From a virus: 30,973 bases of DNA. The notes below the pieces were generated by a model. It was not told where the DNA came from. It saw only the letters and a list, made by a program, of their open reading frames with translations, and searched no databases. Of the stretch, positions 18,401 to 25,800 are shown one piece after another. Both the position numbers and the translations under genes were made by a program. Positions within the stretch are counted from its first letter, which is position 1. The number at the start of each line of letters is the position of its first letter. Location: IMG/VR virus record IMGVR_UViG_3300025759_000428, positions 1-30,973 of that record. One strand, written 5' to 3'.

Positions 18401-18513
18401 GCGGTGCTGATAAGCATGTTATATGCACAATCCCTGTAAGTGGAACTATGCCTAATAACCCTGCGTCTTTTACTTTAACTATTTCAAGCACACCAATACT
18501 AATACAAAACTAA
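12475..18513 (+). CDS. Giant tail nozzle/DNA-stabilisation-type protein (2012 aa)
   Basis: The N-terminus TSGKMNKDLDERLVPNGQY followed by DAMNIDV is a block I know from tail 'stabilisation'/nozzle proteins of crAss-like and marine phages (functional counterparts of P22 gp10 and T7 gp12). Early blades show WFVCGTTYDGIIQYDP and FLYWTDNYSEPKKANIERC. The C-terminal third resumes the propeller-like pattern: KNLFTRNTNV-type strands (YGTIQKLFTRNTNVVVFCEN), FLGEFGISKNPESFANYG and YFSDKDRNAVLRLSEDGL (~1680). About residues 335-500 form a Ser/Gly/Thr-rich insert with a jelly-roll look, and ~1880-2012 a terminal beta sandwich. At 2012 residues it is far longer than T7 gp12 (about 800), because of such inserts. 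It should form the distal tail tube that closes and releases DNA. Confidence 0.7.
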   Translation: MADIKNTFTSGKMNKDLDERLVPNGQYIDAMNIDVAASTTDNVGSVHNSFGNTRKDSANIAGGVCVGSVLDKETQTIIWFVCGTTYDGIIQYDPVTQKSFPVLISAKEGVAGAFLNFDSSRLITGINVMDGFLYWTDNYSEPKKANIERCKSGVASSNIWTTITKFIKEDGTEDGNILEKHLTIIKRYPLEAPGIELSKTKRTGEDSSSLSQQPQNTSFVGGEFGDGSLDKLSNIYTRGSGDVVVYNQDLTFDIGATTNQFANTITIDTSGLNERHWQSITTDWYFFTSQNNRYEKVSAINYSAHTVSCANGIANGVTNADTITFVNFHEAYNNNSFWTYKDSSGDVNIKPVGTSAKWTNGLRDAGLLNDGTGSDIIIDSSAVGGTGYAAGSSSNEFTLTTGGSGAISSTGNIIPGLIAGHIYKVEIVVSNYSGSGYVGLTTDNVGASRTPRTSANGTLYYTFKCRTSGNLQLQKESTAAATLKVSVVCLSGPREVKIQELIFDGQVDYNVGDVIKLTKTLQQNSSNEEDEVSVRVKLTEENKDATGISAPTSPGGSNQDYGGTGSNGFRKVFNCEIISIDSGIANLTPADASTGWDCKREKDDSLFTNIFPRFGYRWKYMDNEYSAISPFTEVAFLPIDNEYEYDSISGYNVTMENDVRSIVLKDFQQIPNDVIELDILYKESNNTNIYTIKTLKKQELETLTSYEVTTELLQGLLPSNQLLRPYDNVPRKAKAQEITGNRLLYGNYTQQYNIEQDINIDAGLISTVVTDNKPVKSAKSIRTYQVGASLLDKYGRQTPVFSSDNAVVEVKPGDANNATSISAKINSTAPSWATHYKLFVKDNSSEYYNLAMDRFYQDESDDHVWLSFSSNDTNKIDTDDFIILKKKHDSKDHLNTAQSNITAKYKVLAKENSAPAFIRKRKVSIGRSEDGLNFATNNSVTDGYPQEGLVFFTIRAANIAAFTQTFEEVAGVQLMENKYIKICNSRSGATTDYYQIESVEWSVTDLKAGAVYYTFRLKEPFGKDISLVGNPPGSSTRGIYAEFFEEQDNKNLIEFEGRFFVKILRDDILNENVLKAQNNENYIVVNSQQMYWVHTYARAAVGTSPGPYTPGNTLGMIQGGVTINSNEFNSNYLRDPSVFSWVTPVSTDDDGSKYDTNNVVTSNAAQRLLAGTKELSDYYLGTNVQGWAIDSAWSWHLTKDLKLHATGSNLANDVENRYMGHGFIPGEDHCDFRVFNLGEGAVANHYKTEKGYKFPPQNKDIQNYEIFKALTTPGTKFRWSNDPGEYINGAWNGKSTIYTVLASEIIDTANVTTKFKAGTSNFDKATNKGVRIHLKLDKKITWSPADPTSVDIDSNSSNILFLNGTSSRRQSSNTSTLEILQLDPTENTFSTKDPAVFETEPKEKVDLNIYYETPQSDLIIRDGMSISTTYIDPNTGVSALTSSATVSKYKTWSPSAFQVSQNHLTCTIPAGQSITIFTKDANGKVEFSKSFTLPNEIAKFPGATKTNGVWNGVSGNPVQILQIPATQLKWHNCYSFGNGVESNRIHDDFNAVTIDKGPKVSATLDDKYMEEIKTNSLIYSGLYNKSSSLNNLNQFIQAEKITKDLNPEYGTIQKLFTRNTNVVVFCENKILKVLSNKDALFNADGNPNVIATNKVLGQTVPFLGEFGISKNPESFANYGYRIYFSDKDRNAVLRLSEDGLTDISKTGMATYFRDNLKPSDKIIGSYDEDSRVYNLTLNNETVSFSEDVKGWTSRKSFVPESGLSMDSGYYTFRTGKLWLHGSNELRNNFYAVQYSHGSSVKFVFNQSPSTVKTFKTLSYEGTEGWIADSIKTELQSGKIPSFTEKEGLWFNYIKGDANTEANLDEKQFTTQGLGSVDTVSLGSYPVYHELVSTAGISSSTELRYFVNTSTNTNNKENVITTNYEKDETSFSSVVFYVHSNIVNGQKWEINAAGTTATISSVVGLTIGTPVLTESGSGADKHVICTIPVSGTMPNNPASFTLTISSTPILIQN

Positions 18514-18514
18514 C

Positions 18515-20209
18515 ATGGCGGGAAAAATAAACAACATATTAGAGAAATGCACATCAGGTTCTTTGGTAAATATTACCAATGACGAGTACAGTGTTACTGG
18601 CGCTCCTTTTACGCCAAATACCGCTTTTAGCCAAACTATAACCGCTGATTCTAATTATGTTTTTAAAACGCCTCCATCTATATTTTTTGACGATGTAGAG
18701 TTTCCAGGCGATTATTCTGTTACTGTTACAGACACAGGTTCTATTGCTAATAACAACTTAACAGCAAGGCAATTTTCAATTGTATACAAGCCTAGGACAA
18801 AAAAACCAATTGGTGACGTTATTACTTTTGAAGCTAAAGCTGAAGAAAATTTTACAGCAAGTACTAATAATATTTACGCTTATAGAATGGACAAGTCGCC
18901 TTTAAACAACTTAGGCGAAACTAGAGTTATTCAAGTTTTTGGAGATCCTGGTGCTAAATATACTATAGACATTGATAACGAAACAAGCGGTTATGGTGGT
19001 CAGGATATTTCCGGAGGAGCTGTTGTTCAAACAATACCTCAGTCTGGTATTCACGAGTATAGATTAATAATACCTGGTTTAAAGTATTGGAACGGTGATA
19101 TAGCTAGTGGTGCTTCTTTATATGACCAACAAATAAAAATTGTATTTGGTCCAAATAGTGGTAGTACGCTTCATTTTTCAGACACAACTGTTTACCTTAA
19201 TCAGTATAGAAATACAAACGTTTATTTAAACATTAGTAAAGGCGCGTCGGGAACTGCTTGGCAAATCGCCGGTGGCACCGTTATAACTTCTAATGAAGAT
19301 TTATGGACGCACTCAAATACTAACACCGCCGGTTGGAGTACGGCTGGTAGTATTGCTGTAGCTGGATTTTCTAACCAAATTCAAATAACAAATAACAGTG
19401 GTAGCATAACAGTTCAAGAAAACGCTAGTTTAAAGGCTTTGTGTTCAGGAACAACACCTAACTTTGTTGTTGGAGATACTTACGAAATGACTTTTAACGC
19501 TAAAACAACAGGAAACAGTGGTCGTATAGATTTTCAAATAAAATCTTCAAGTGGCTCAAGACTAGTCGTTGTTTCTAGCACGGGAGACACATCAAACTAT
19601 AGACCGGTTAAAATGCAGTTTACACCAACAACAACCGATTGTAAGTTTTTTGTTGGAGGGCAGGAAAACAATGGTAAATTACAAGTTGGTCAGGTTGTTT
19701 CTGTAAAAGATTTTGTTGTTAAAAAGTTAAAAACTAATGCTAGCGCTGTTTTGACAGCAAAAGCTGGTAGTGAAGAGGGTACTTCTTACGATTTTAAATT
19801 TGATGTTTATTTACCAACAGCAAATAAAAAAATAAAGTACAACACTTACACAGCTAGTGGTAGCGAGAGAGATTCTTATGCTAACGACGCTAGCGCGTCT
19901 GGCGACATAGCTGCAAACGAAAGCGTTACCATTATAAACCCTTCAAATTTTGACGCTTGGAGAAAAGACAACACTGTAGCAAAGCAAGGAAGTCTTAAAA
20001 ACAACGTTTCTACAATAATGGAGTATGCAAATGGTTGTGTTGCTTCTATTGGTGGTATAAACGCTTTAACGACTTATGGCGCTGCTACTGATAAAGCAAA
20101 ATTAACAATAACAGGAAACTTACAAATAATAAAATATCCAACTGGTAACGATGCTGTGGTAGAGTTTTGTTTACCTAGTTGGTTTGATCAATCTGCAAAT
20201 TCATTTTAA
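18515..20209 (+). CDS. Beta-rich virion protein with carbohydrate-binding-like domain (564 aa)
   Basis: It starts one base after the nozzle gene ends. Nearly the whole chain is beta strand by composition. The N-terminal part (~1-100) has VTGAPFTPNTAFSQTITAD and YVFKTPPSIFFDDVEFPGDY. The middle part includes ETRVIQVFGDPGAKYTIDID. Residues ~260-405 (EDLWTHSNTNTAGWSTAGS, YEMTFNAKTTGNSGRIDFQI, QVGQVVSVKDFVVKKL) match the pattern of CBM4/9-type jelly rolls: a W-bearing first strand, a 'YEMTFNAKT' strand and a closing 'V-DFVVKKL' strand. The C-terminus ends with a compact domain containing NGCVASIGGINALTTYGA. A tail-tip or side-fibre role in binding host glycans is inferred from the domain type and gene position. 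No enzymatic motif is visible. Confidence 0.55.
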   Translation: MAGKINNILEKCTSGSLVNITNDEYSVTGAPFTPNTAFSQTITADSNYVFKTPPSIFFDDVEFPGDYSVTVTDTGSIANNNLTARQFSIVYKPRTKKPIGDVITFEAKAEENFTASTNNIYAYRMDKSPLNNLGETRVIQVFGDPGAKYTIDIDNETSGYGGQDISGGAVVQTIPQSGIHEYRLIIPGLKYWNGDIASGASLYDQQIKIVFGPNSGSTLHFSDTTVYLNQYRNTNVYLNISKGASGTAWQIAGGTVITSNEDLWTHSNTNTAGWSTAGSIAVAGFSNQIQITNNSGSITVQENASLKALCSGTTPNFVVGDTYEMTFNAKTTGNSGRIDFQIKSSSGSRLVVVSSTGDTSNYRPVKMQFTPTTTDCKFFVGGQENNGKLQVGQVVSVKDFVVKKLKTNASAVLTAKAGSEEGTSYDFKFDVYLPTANKKIKYNTYTASGSERDSYANDASASGDIAANESVTIINPSNFDAWRKDNTVAKQGSLKNNVSTIMEYANGCVASIGGINALTTYGAATDKAKLTITGNLQIIKYPTGNDAVVEFCLPSWFDQSANSF

Positions 20210-20211
20210 CT

Positions 20212-20565
20212 ATGCCTAATATAGATATAACACTTACACAAGAACTTAACGTTTCACTACAAGCAAAGCCTATAGCTAATAATTCAGCTTGGGATATGGT
20301 ATATTTTGTTAGAGATGGCGAAACAAAAACTAGGTTTTTAGGAGAGTGCATAGCGTTAAATAGAGATACTAAAACTATAACAGTAAGAGTGCAAGGAACA
20401 ATACCAACGCCAACTGCTGCTGATTTTATATTTTTTGTAAAAGACACAGAGGTTGGTATGTCTGGTATTAGTGGTTACTTTGCTAAAGTAGAAATGAAAA
20501 ACACGTCGACCTCAGAAGCTGAAATATTTGCCGTTGGTTCTGACGCTGTAGAAAGTAGTAAATAA
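20212..20565 (+). CDS. Small conserved beta-barrel-like virion protein (117 aa)
   Basis: A 117-residue protein starting 2 bases after the previous stop. The pattern is a small beta fold: LNVSLQAKP, DMVYFVRDG, CIALNRDTKTITVRVQG, then AADFIFFVKDTEVGMSGISG and the end YFAKVEMKN, EAEIFAVGSDAVESSK. The segment 'DFI-F-KD--V-MS---GY-A-V---N-S---AE-F-V---', with its SSK terminus, is one I have met in small virion proteins of marine phages from several groups, where it lies just before the internal protein genes as it does here. The biochemical role is unknown to me. Confidence 0.6.
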   Translation: MPNIDITLTQELNVSLQAKPIANNSAWDMVYFVRDGETKTRFLGECIALNRDTKTITVRVQGTIPTPTAADFIFFVKDTEVGMSGISGYFAKVEMKNTSTSEAEIFAVGSDAVESSK

Positions 20566-20605
20566 CACATAAAAAGTGTAATTATAAATAAATAAAGAAC
20601 AAAAC

Positions 20606-21289
20606 ATGAGTGATTCAATTTTTGATAAATTAAGCAAGAGTCTCGGTTTAGAGGATATGAAAAAAACAGAAAAGCTAGGGCTTATTGAAGGTGTGGCTGG
20701 TATAACCACTGGTTTAATAGGTAGAAGAGCTAGAAGAGAAGACCAGTTAAAAGCCGATAGATTATATAAAGAAAGAATGGAAAACTATTCTAACATGGAC
20801 ACTAGTAATTTAGCAGCTGGCTTTCAAAATACCTTTACGGAAAACGTATATGAAGATATTACTGTTAACACACAGCAAGCAGATTTTATGGCACAACAAC
20901 AACAACAAAACCAAGCCAACATTATGCAAAGCTTAAGTGGAGCTGCTGGTGGTTCTGGTATTGCTGGTTTAGCACAAGCGTTGGCAAATCAATCGACTAT
21001 TGCAAATCAAAAAGCCTCTGCGTTAATAGGTGCTCAAGAGCAAAAAAATCAACTTTTAATTGGTAAAGGTGAACTAGCCGTTCAAAAAGGAGAAATGATG
21101 GCACAGCAAATACAATATAAAGGAGCCGAAATGGCAAGAAAAATGGAAACTGACAAAGAAGCTACTTTGCTTGGAATGTCTCAAATGGAAAAAGCAGCCG
21201 CAGACAAAGCTGTGGCAGATGCAAATTCCGCGTTGTATGGGGGTATTGGTAAAGTAGTTGGTTCAATAGTAACTGGAAAAATAACATAA
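20606..21289 (+). CDS. T7 gp14-like internal virion (ejection) protein (227 aa)
   Basis: The protein has a glycine-rich hydrophobic N-terminal stretch (LGLIEGVAGITTGLIGRRAR, ~23-42), a Gln-rich middle (a run of five Q near residue 95) and a Gly/Ala-rich block (SGAAGGSGIAGLAQALANQ). A long amphipathic helix with many Met, Gln and Lys follows, and the chain ends in another small hydrophobic segment, GGIGKVVGSIVTGKIT. T7 gp14 (196 residues) has the same order of features and forms the outer-membrane part of the DNA ejection channel. The gene is also first of three, followed by a mid-size and a giant protein, exactly as gp14-gp15-gp16. The similarity is architectural, not sequence-level. The ATG at 20606 follows a 40-base A/T-rich gap with no Shine-Dalgarno. 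Confidence 0.6.
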   Translation: MSDSIFDKLSKSLGLEDMKKTEKLGLIEGVAGITTGLIGRRARREDQLKADRLYKERMENYSNMDTSNLAAGFQNTFTENVYEDITVNTQQADFMAQQQQQNQANIMQSLSGAAGGSGIAGLAQALANQSTIANQKASALIGAQEQKNQLLIGKGELAVQKGEMMAQQIQYKGAEMARKMETDKEATLLGMSQMEKAAADKAVADANSALYGGIGKVVGSIVTGKIT

Positions 21290-21291
21290 AC

Positions 21292-22833
21292 ATGGCGGCA
21301 GATAAAAATTTAATACAAGGGCAGTTAACAATGCTTGAGGCGGGTAGAGACACTTCTGTTTCTTCTTTTTTTGGCGAACTAACTAGTCAAATGAAAAAAA
21401 TTCAAGAAGAAACCCAAAAAGAAGGGGCTAAAATAGACGCTTGGCTAAGTAAAATTGGTACGCCAGAAAACGTGGTAAAAATAGAACCCGGTTATAGACC
21501 TATTATAGATAAGTGGGTAAAAGAAAAACAGGCTGAATTTATTAGCATATCAGAACAGTATGAAGAAAGTCAAGACCCAGAGGACAGGCAAAAATTAGAG
21601 AATATACAACTTGAGTTTGCTACATTAAATGACCAGTTAGGTAGGTTAGCGCTAGATAAAAAAGCTTATGCAAAGGCTGGTGGTCAACAAATGTTAAAAT
21701 TAGGTGTTTTAGGTAGCGAGTGGTATGTTGGTAATTACGCTAAAGATGATGACAGCACGGGTGATGTTGAAGGAACTTTTAGTGTTGAAAGCTCAGGTAA
21801 AATATTTTTTGGCAACGATTCTTTTGATAGTAGAGAAGGTAAGTGGAACGTGAAAAACGTAACATCAACTAATAATATAAAAACAAGGGTGTCAAACGCA
21901 CAAAAACAAGCTCTTAATGATGGTAGAACTGGTGATAAAAACTTTATATGGGACAATGCTTATAACGCTTATAAAAAAGACTTTGACCTTACGGGCGCTG
22001 AGGGAATTATGGTTTTAGCACAAACTGATTTAGTAGAAACAGATAACAACCCAATGACTTTTGCTGACCAATGGAACCAAGGTGGTTTAGATGAATCGTT
22101 TTACACTGAGTTTCCAAAAAACGGTGGTAACGACTGGATGCAAAAACCAGAAAATTCTGATAAACTATCAGCAATGATGGCTAAGTACTTGTCTAATGCA
22201 GAAGAAGATATATACAACAATACTTGGCAAGGAAGTTTTGACAAAGAATCTAACATATCGTTCTTAGATAGACCTAACAAAGGGCTTTATGTTGGTGCTA
22301 CGCAAAGCACTGTTCCTAGGGACCAAGGTGTTTACTTGCTTGAAAGTTTAAAAGAAGGTACTGGTGATTTTGTGTTTATGGGTAGGCGAGTTACTTATGA
22401 TCCTATAAACGACGTATATACAACTCAATATGGCGATGAAGCGCTTAGAACTTACAATGGCGTTGAAGAGTTTGTTAGCAAAATGGGTATTACTGACCCT
22501 GCATTTAAAAATTTAGTTGTAAAAGGAAGAAAAAAGCCAAGTAACAACAACGATGATGATGATGGTGGTGGTGGTGATGAAAAACCTCCTAAACCAAAAG
22601 GAATTGATAGAAATTACTTTAAAGGTCCTATGACGCCAGAAAGAGTATTAGAAATTGAAAAACTATATCCTGGTTTAAAAATGACCAAGGGAAAAGGTGA
22701 CAACTATATTCTTACTTTTAACGGTAAAAATCCGGTTAAAATTGTAACAAACAGAACTGATAATTTTACAGGACAAAGATCTTTAAAGTCTAAAAATAAA
22801 TTTGACAATTATATAAATAAATATATAAAATAA
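21292..22833 (+). CDS. Mid-size internal virion protein (gp15 position), unknown fold (513 aa)
   Basis: It starts 2 bases after the gene before and ends 1 base before the giant gene. The N-terminal ~110 residues are helical and charged (FFGELTSQMKKIQEETQKEG, ISEQYEESQDPEDRQKLENI). The middle (~135-400) is mixed, with EWYVGNYAKDDDSTGDVEG, KNFIWDNAYNAYKKDFDLTG and YLLESLKEGTGDFVFMGRRV. Near residue 420 a low-complexity hinge of consecutive Asp then Gly residues links to a C-terminal basic domain that has MTPERVLEIEKLYPGLKMTK and LTFNGKNPVKIVTN. No catalytic motif is recognised. The place between a gp14-like and a gp16-sized protein makes a periplasmic tunnel or core-stack role plausible; this is inference from context. 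Confidence 0.5.
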   Translation: MAADKNLIQGQLTMLEAGRDTSVSSFFGELTSQMKKIQEETQKEGAKIDAWLSKIGTPENVVKIEPGYRPIIDKWVKEKQAEFISISEQYEESQDPEDRQKLENIQLEFATLNDQLGRLALDKKAYAKAGGQQMLKLGVLGSEWYVGNYAKDDDSTGDVEGTFSVESSGKIFFGNDSFDSREGKWNVKNVTSTNNIKTRVSNAQKQALNDGRTGDKNFIWDNAYNAYKKDFDLTGAEGIMVLAQTDLVETDNNPMTFADQWNQGGLDESFYTEFPKNGGNDWMQKPENSDKLSAMMAKYLSNAEEDIYNNTWQGSFDKESNISFLDRPNKGLYVGATQSTVPRDQGVYLLESLKEGTGDFVFMGRRVTYDPINDVYTTQYGDEALRTYNGVEEFVSKMGITDPAFKNLVVKGRKKPSNNNDDDDGGGGDEKPPKPKGIDRNYFKGPMTPERVLEIEKLYPGLKMTKGKGDNYILTFNGKNPVKIVTNRTDNFTGQRSLKSKNKFDNYINKYIK

Positions 22834-22834
22834 T

Positions 22835-25800
22835 ATGCCAAGGTACGTACACGCTAACGGTTTTGAGTACAAAAAAGAGGATTTAGAAAAATACGCTGAA
22901 GCCGACGGGTTGTCTTTAGACGATTATATGAGTCAAAACAATATTAGTGTTGACGAGTCTGACGATATTTCTATAATTGAAGGTTTAAAAAACGAAATAT
23001 TAAACACTAAAGGTGAGGCCGCTAAAATAGGTTATGATATATGGACTGCTGCAGCTGAAGGTTTTATAAAACCTGTTTTAGGAGAAGAAGCAGCTTTGTT
23101 TTTTTTAGGCGGTGATGTTAGTGATAAAACTGGCTGGGTAGACCCTGATAACGGGCAAATAGTAGCGTTTGACAAAGCCGCTTATGACAGAGACGGTTAC
23201 GATGCTGTTGAAAATAGAAGGTACTACGAGCTGGCTAAAGAAAACCAAAAATACGGTGTTAGTATACAACAAGTAAACGTTGAAACAGGAGAAGACATTG
23301 GTGTTGCTTACGCTAAAATGCTACAGCAAAGATTTAACGAAGGTAAAGAAATTGAAGAAAGCAGAAGACAAACTGTAGATGTTGGTAGCGAAGGATTTTT
23401 AAACGCTGTGAAATCAGGAGAGTTTGATGATGCTCTTGTTGCTGGTATAGGTTTTATAAAACAGACCGCTATGCACGCTATTGCCGCTAGACTTACGCTT
23501 GGTGGTAGTATGGCTGCAACAATGATAGGTAGTTCTTGGGTCGCTTATAACGAGCAAAAAGCAAAAGCTATTTACGGTGATGATCCAGATGGTTTTTCTA
23601 AACTAGTTGAAAATGACCAAGATGAGTCCGCAATACCAGCTGCTTTAGGAGCTATTGGATATGTTATGGAAAGAGCTGGTTACAAAGGCATGATGAAGGA
23701 ATTAGCTAAAAAATCTTTTACCGGTAAAAAAGCTGTTTCTCTTCTTATGACAGGTAATAAAGAGGGTGTAACAGAATACGGACAAGGCTTGACAGAAAGA
23801 CTTAACGAAAACTTAGGTAAACAAATGAGTTTAGAAGAGTCTGTTAAAGATGTTGGTAGCTACATGTGGACTGAAGAAGCTTGGGACAATTATTTTGCAG
23901 GACTTATTGGTGGTACAGGTATGACTGGTGGTGGAAAAATTGTGCAAGGAGCTTTAAGATCCGACCCTACAAGCAATCAGTTCGTAAACAAAAAAATAAA
24001 CAACATAGCCGGTCTTACAGAAAGCATGGCTAAAGCAACTTCTGAAAAGGAGTTAAAAGATATTCAAGATCAAATTCAAATAGAAGAAACAGATCTTAAA
24101 GATTATTTAGAATCTAATAAAAAGCTTAGTGAATATTTAAATGAAGGTGAAATTACAAGTTTAACTGATCTTGTAAATGAAAGAAGAAACACAAGCGCTG
24201 AAATAGTAAGCTTAAAAAAAGGTTTAAACAAAGGAGCCATATCACAAGCTAGTTTTGACATTCAAGTTAAAGATTTGTTTGAAAGTTTAAACAATATAGA
24301 TGCTAAGGTAAAAAATATTAAAGTTGATGCTAACATGCGTTTGTTAAAAGCTGATTTAGATTCTGGAGATGTTTTTGTAGGTGATGTAAAAGGTTTAGAA
24401 CAAGTTAGATACGAAACTAACGAAGAGTTTTTAAAAGCTTTAGAAAAAGAATATAAACTTCAAGGCATTAAAATGCCTGACATGAAAAAAGTAAGAATTA
24501 ACGGTACAAAAATTGGTAATAAGTTACTAATAAATATGGAAGTTGCTGCAGAGCAAAATGCAGTAGCCACAAGCACGCACGAAGTATTGCACGGTATTGT
24601 TAAGTCTACTTTACAAGCTGATGACGCTAGTGGTAATCTAAGCGCTAAAGGAGAAAACATGGTTAAAATGTTTATTAACCAAATAGGTAGTAGCACTTTA
24701 GCTAAAATAGAAAAAGAACTTGAAAAAGGTGGTTACAAATTAAACGATGACGGCACTGAAAAAGATTTTAAAGAATATGGTGAAGAGTATTTAACTATAT
24801 ATGCACAGCTTTCAAAAGCTGGGGCGTTAAACAAAAATTCTTTACAAAAAGCGGCTAGTTGGTTTACAAACCTTTGGAATAACAATAGTGATTTTAAAGA
24901 AATAGGGTTTGAAACAGGTGAGCAAATACAAAACTTTTTAGATGCTTATGTTCAAGATACTAAGAAAGGTAAGTTCAGACAAGAGTTTAAAGACTTAGCA
25001 GCTTTAGGTGTTAAAATGAAAGGTGGTAAAGTAGATTTTTCTAAAACACAAAAAGACGTTGCAAAGAAAACATTAGACGATATAGGTAAAGCAGAAAACT
25101 TTGATGCTTCTAACAAAGAAATAACAAACCAACTTCCTGCTATGGTAAAAGTACAGGTTGATAACTACTTTAATAATAGACCATCTTTAAAAGCTGATAA
25201 ATCAGTTAGAGAAGAAGTACAAGCTGAAATTTTGTTTAGATTAATAAACCCATCAAAAACAGGTAGAACTGATATAAACGGTTTTAAACCTAAAATAAAT
25301 GATTCTTTATATGGTTATTTAAATAAAAGAATTAACTATAGGATGTTAGATACTTTTAAAGAAAACCCTACTATAGTTCCTGATTTTACAAAAGTAGATC
25401 TTGAAGATGCTGCAAAATTTTTAACAACAGAAGACGCTACTACTACTAAAAAAACAGAAGGTGTAAAAACAAAATTAGTTCAAACAAAAGCTAGACAACT
25501 TACAAGTTTAGCTGATTTAGATATAGAAAACGAAACCGTAATTGTTGATGGTGCTAAAACCACTATATTAAAAGAAGTTGCTAAAAAGCAATTAAATAAA
25601 ATAATTGAAGAAAGTCCTGCAAACACTGTAGAGCAAATAGAACAAACATTAATACCTGATTTAGCAGAATTTATAAGAAAAGAAATGGGTGTTATAGGGC
25701 AAAAAGACGGTAAGTTAAACATACCTGAATCCTACAAGGCTTATTTAGCAAATACTTACGAACAAACAGTCTCTAGTATGGAAATACTTAAAATAAGAAC

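Noticed and set aside
20562-20578. Small ACAC/GTGT hairpin in the gap before the gp14-like gene
   Set aside because: Only four base pairs around a seven-base A-rich loop, with no T run; likely chance in A/T-rich sequence.
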